Shown here: positions 21,356 through 22,209 of the stretch, one piece after another
Layout: each line of letters begins with the position of its first letter
Position numbering within the stretch: position 1 is the first letter of the stretch
From: a virus
Virus record (IMG/VR): IMGVR_UViG_3300027906_001959
Coordinates: 1-22,209 of that record
Reading direction: 5' to 3' (one strand)
DNA: 22,209 nucleotides
Program-made: the position numbers and the translations under genes
The notes under the pieces: model-generated
The model's input: only the letters and a program-made list of their open reading frames with translations
Database searches by the model: none
Told to the model about the DNA's origin: nothing

Positions 21356-22209
21356 CTAACATTTTTTCCATTGGTTTAACAAAAACTTGGCAGTCAATCC
21401 ACTATGTGTATTACTACTAATAACATCGCGTACATCTATACCATCGTTCACCATATCATTTATATCTTTTTGAACAATCGTTTCTGGCCATATGACAACA
21501 TTATAATCCAAGTCAACATATTTTTCAACCAGTTTAACAACATCTTTGTTTCTAGGTTGATTGTCGAATACAACTGTAATCTTATCACGGTCTAGGTTCA
21601 ACTGTTCAATTTTGTTGAAGGATGTTCCAGAACAAGCAATACTGTTTTCAAGAAACAAACTGTCTATCGGGCCTTCAACAACCGATATGGGTTTAGACTT
21701 ATCAACTTTATCTAAACCGAATACTGTAGGTGCATCCTCTTTAACTTTAACTAGAATATACCTAAGCGTTTCCCCTCTCATAGCCCTCAGCGACACCGAC
21801 ATTAACTGCCCATCATGGTCAAAGAAGGGGATGACCAATCTGGGTTCTTCCGTTACAATCGATTTTATGTATTTGTCGTTGAGTTGTACTATATTTTTTA
21901 TGTTGTCAATATAATAAAGTCGATCCCATTTATCATTTGGGATATTTCTACTTTTCACATATTGAACTACTTCGTGGTCATATGGAAGTGTGTCCACCGC
22001 GTCCACGAGTTTATCAAATAAACTAAATTTTGGTGTAAATTTGGGCGGTTCTACTGGTTTATCATCGAACAATTTATGTCCGTTTGGAGTCCAGTTTGCA
22101 CCTTTTGGTTCCCAATTTTTGTTCTCATTCTCACCGAATTTTTCAAGACAATATTCTTTATGAGTAGTCGGTGCGAGTTCTTTGAGAACAGTATTCATGC
22201 TAGCACCAA
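21356..22209 (-). CDS. T4 gp61-type DNA primase, 5' end beyond the window
   Basis: The visible part aligns by eye with T4 gp61 over its full length: EEPRLVIPFFDHDGQ (117-131 counted from the first Met), the Toprim VVEGPIDSLFLEN (173-185, catalytic E175), VVFDNQPRNKD (209-219, D212), and the C-terminal GLTAKFLLNQWKK. The frame stays open through the right edge (codons for Gly, Ala, Ser before the first Met), so the Met at 22198 is probably internal and the N-terminal zinc-finger part lies outside. The enzyme makes RNA primers for lagging-strand synthesis with the gp41 helicase, which is not in this window. Primers would be removed by the RNase H encoded at 3440-4324. Confidence 0.9.
   Translation of the reverse strand, partial: GASMNTVLKELAPTTHKEYCLEKFGENENKNWEPKGANWTPNGHKLFDDKPVEPPKFTPKFSLFDKLVDAVDTLPYDHEVVQYVKSRNIPNDKWDRLYYIDNIKNIVQLNDKYIKSIVTEEPRLVIPFFDHDGQLMSVSLRAMRGETLRYILVKVKEDAPTVFGLDKVDKSKPISVVEGPIDSLFLENSIACSGTSFNKIEQLNLDRDKITVVFDNQPRNKDVVKLVEKYVDLDYNVVIWPETIVQKDINDMVNDGIDVRDVISSNTHSGLTAKFLLNQWKKC

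Noticed and set aside
1-22209. tRNA genes, CRISPR arrays, insertion sequences and attachment sites
   Set aside because: No cloverleaf-like intergenic stretch, repeat-spacer pattern, transposase or terminal repeats were seen; nearly all bases are coding.

Overview
The window looks like part of a genome of a tailed, T4-related phage, probably from a marine Gram-negative host. Every gene I can support lies on the minus strand. They are packed with overlaps of the TAATG, TGATG and ATGA type and have good ribosome binding sites. The base composition is AT-rich throughout. T4-lineage markers are the gp61-like DNA primase, a T4-type RNase H, and several short conserved genes of the kind seen in T4-like marine phages. 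A phage-encoded TonB-dependent outer-membrane receptor points to a Gram-negative host. Virion genes, tRNAs, integrase, CRISPR arrays and insertion sequences were not seen.

Layout in the direction of transcription, right to left. (1) 22209-15536, replication and nucleotide supply: primase (cut by the window edge), a membrane-anchored SAP/LEM-like protein, ThyX, an SGNH-like protein with Cys at the nucleophile position, NrdA without an ATP-cone, a QueC-like PP-loop protein placed between nrdA and nrdB, NrdB, a small zinc-ribbon protein and dCMP deaminase. Together NrdAB, dCMP deaminase and ThyX make a dNTP and dTMP supply route. (2) 15536-9634, a modification-like cassette: radical SAM/SPASM-like enzyme, SDR-like protein, second SGNH protein, three class I SAM methyltransferases, two small membrane proteins and a large protein with a glycosyltransferase-like motif. 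Its substrate cannot be read from the sequence. (3) 9644-4892, envelope block: a small basic protein, a degenerate GIY-YIG-like protein, a four-helix membrane protein with a very long coiled coil, the TonB-dependent receptor, a third SGNH protein and a DUF2693-like protein. (4) 4884-2166: a strong sigma70-type promoter, then a basic protein, RNase H, two conserved phage proteins and a NUMOD3 protein without a nuclease domain. (5) 2092-1: a second promoter of the same style, then small unknown proteins, a HAD phosphatase and a staphylococcal-nuclease-like protein cut by the left edge.

The most unusual items are the phage TonB receptor, embedded in the phage operon with its own signal peptide and TonB box, and a strong shortage of certain four-base palindromes: by eye ACGT 0, CCGG 1 and GATC 2 in 22 kb, while TCGA occurs several dozen times. 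The shortage suggests past restriction pressure. The QueC-like gene inside the nrd block and the S-to-C change in one SGNH protein are also worth checking. All counts and family assignments were made by reading, without database searches.
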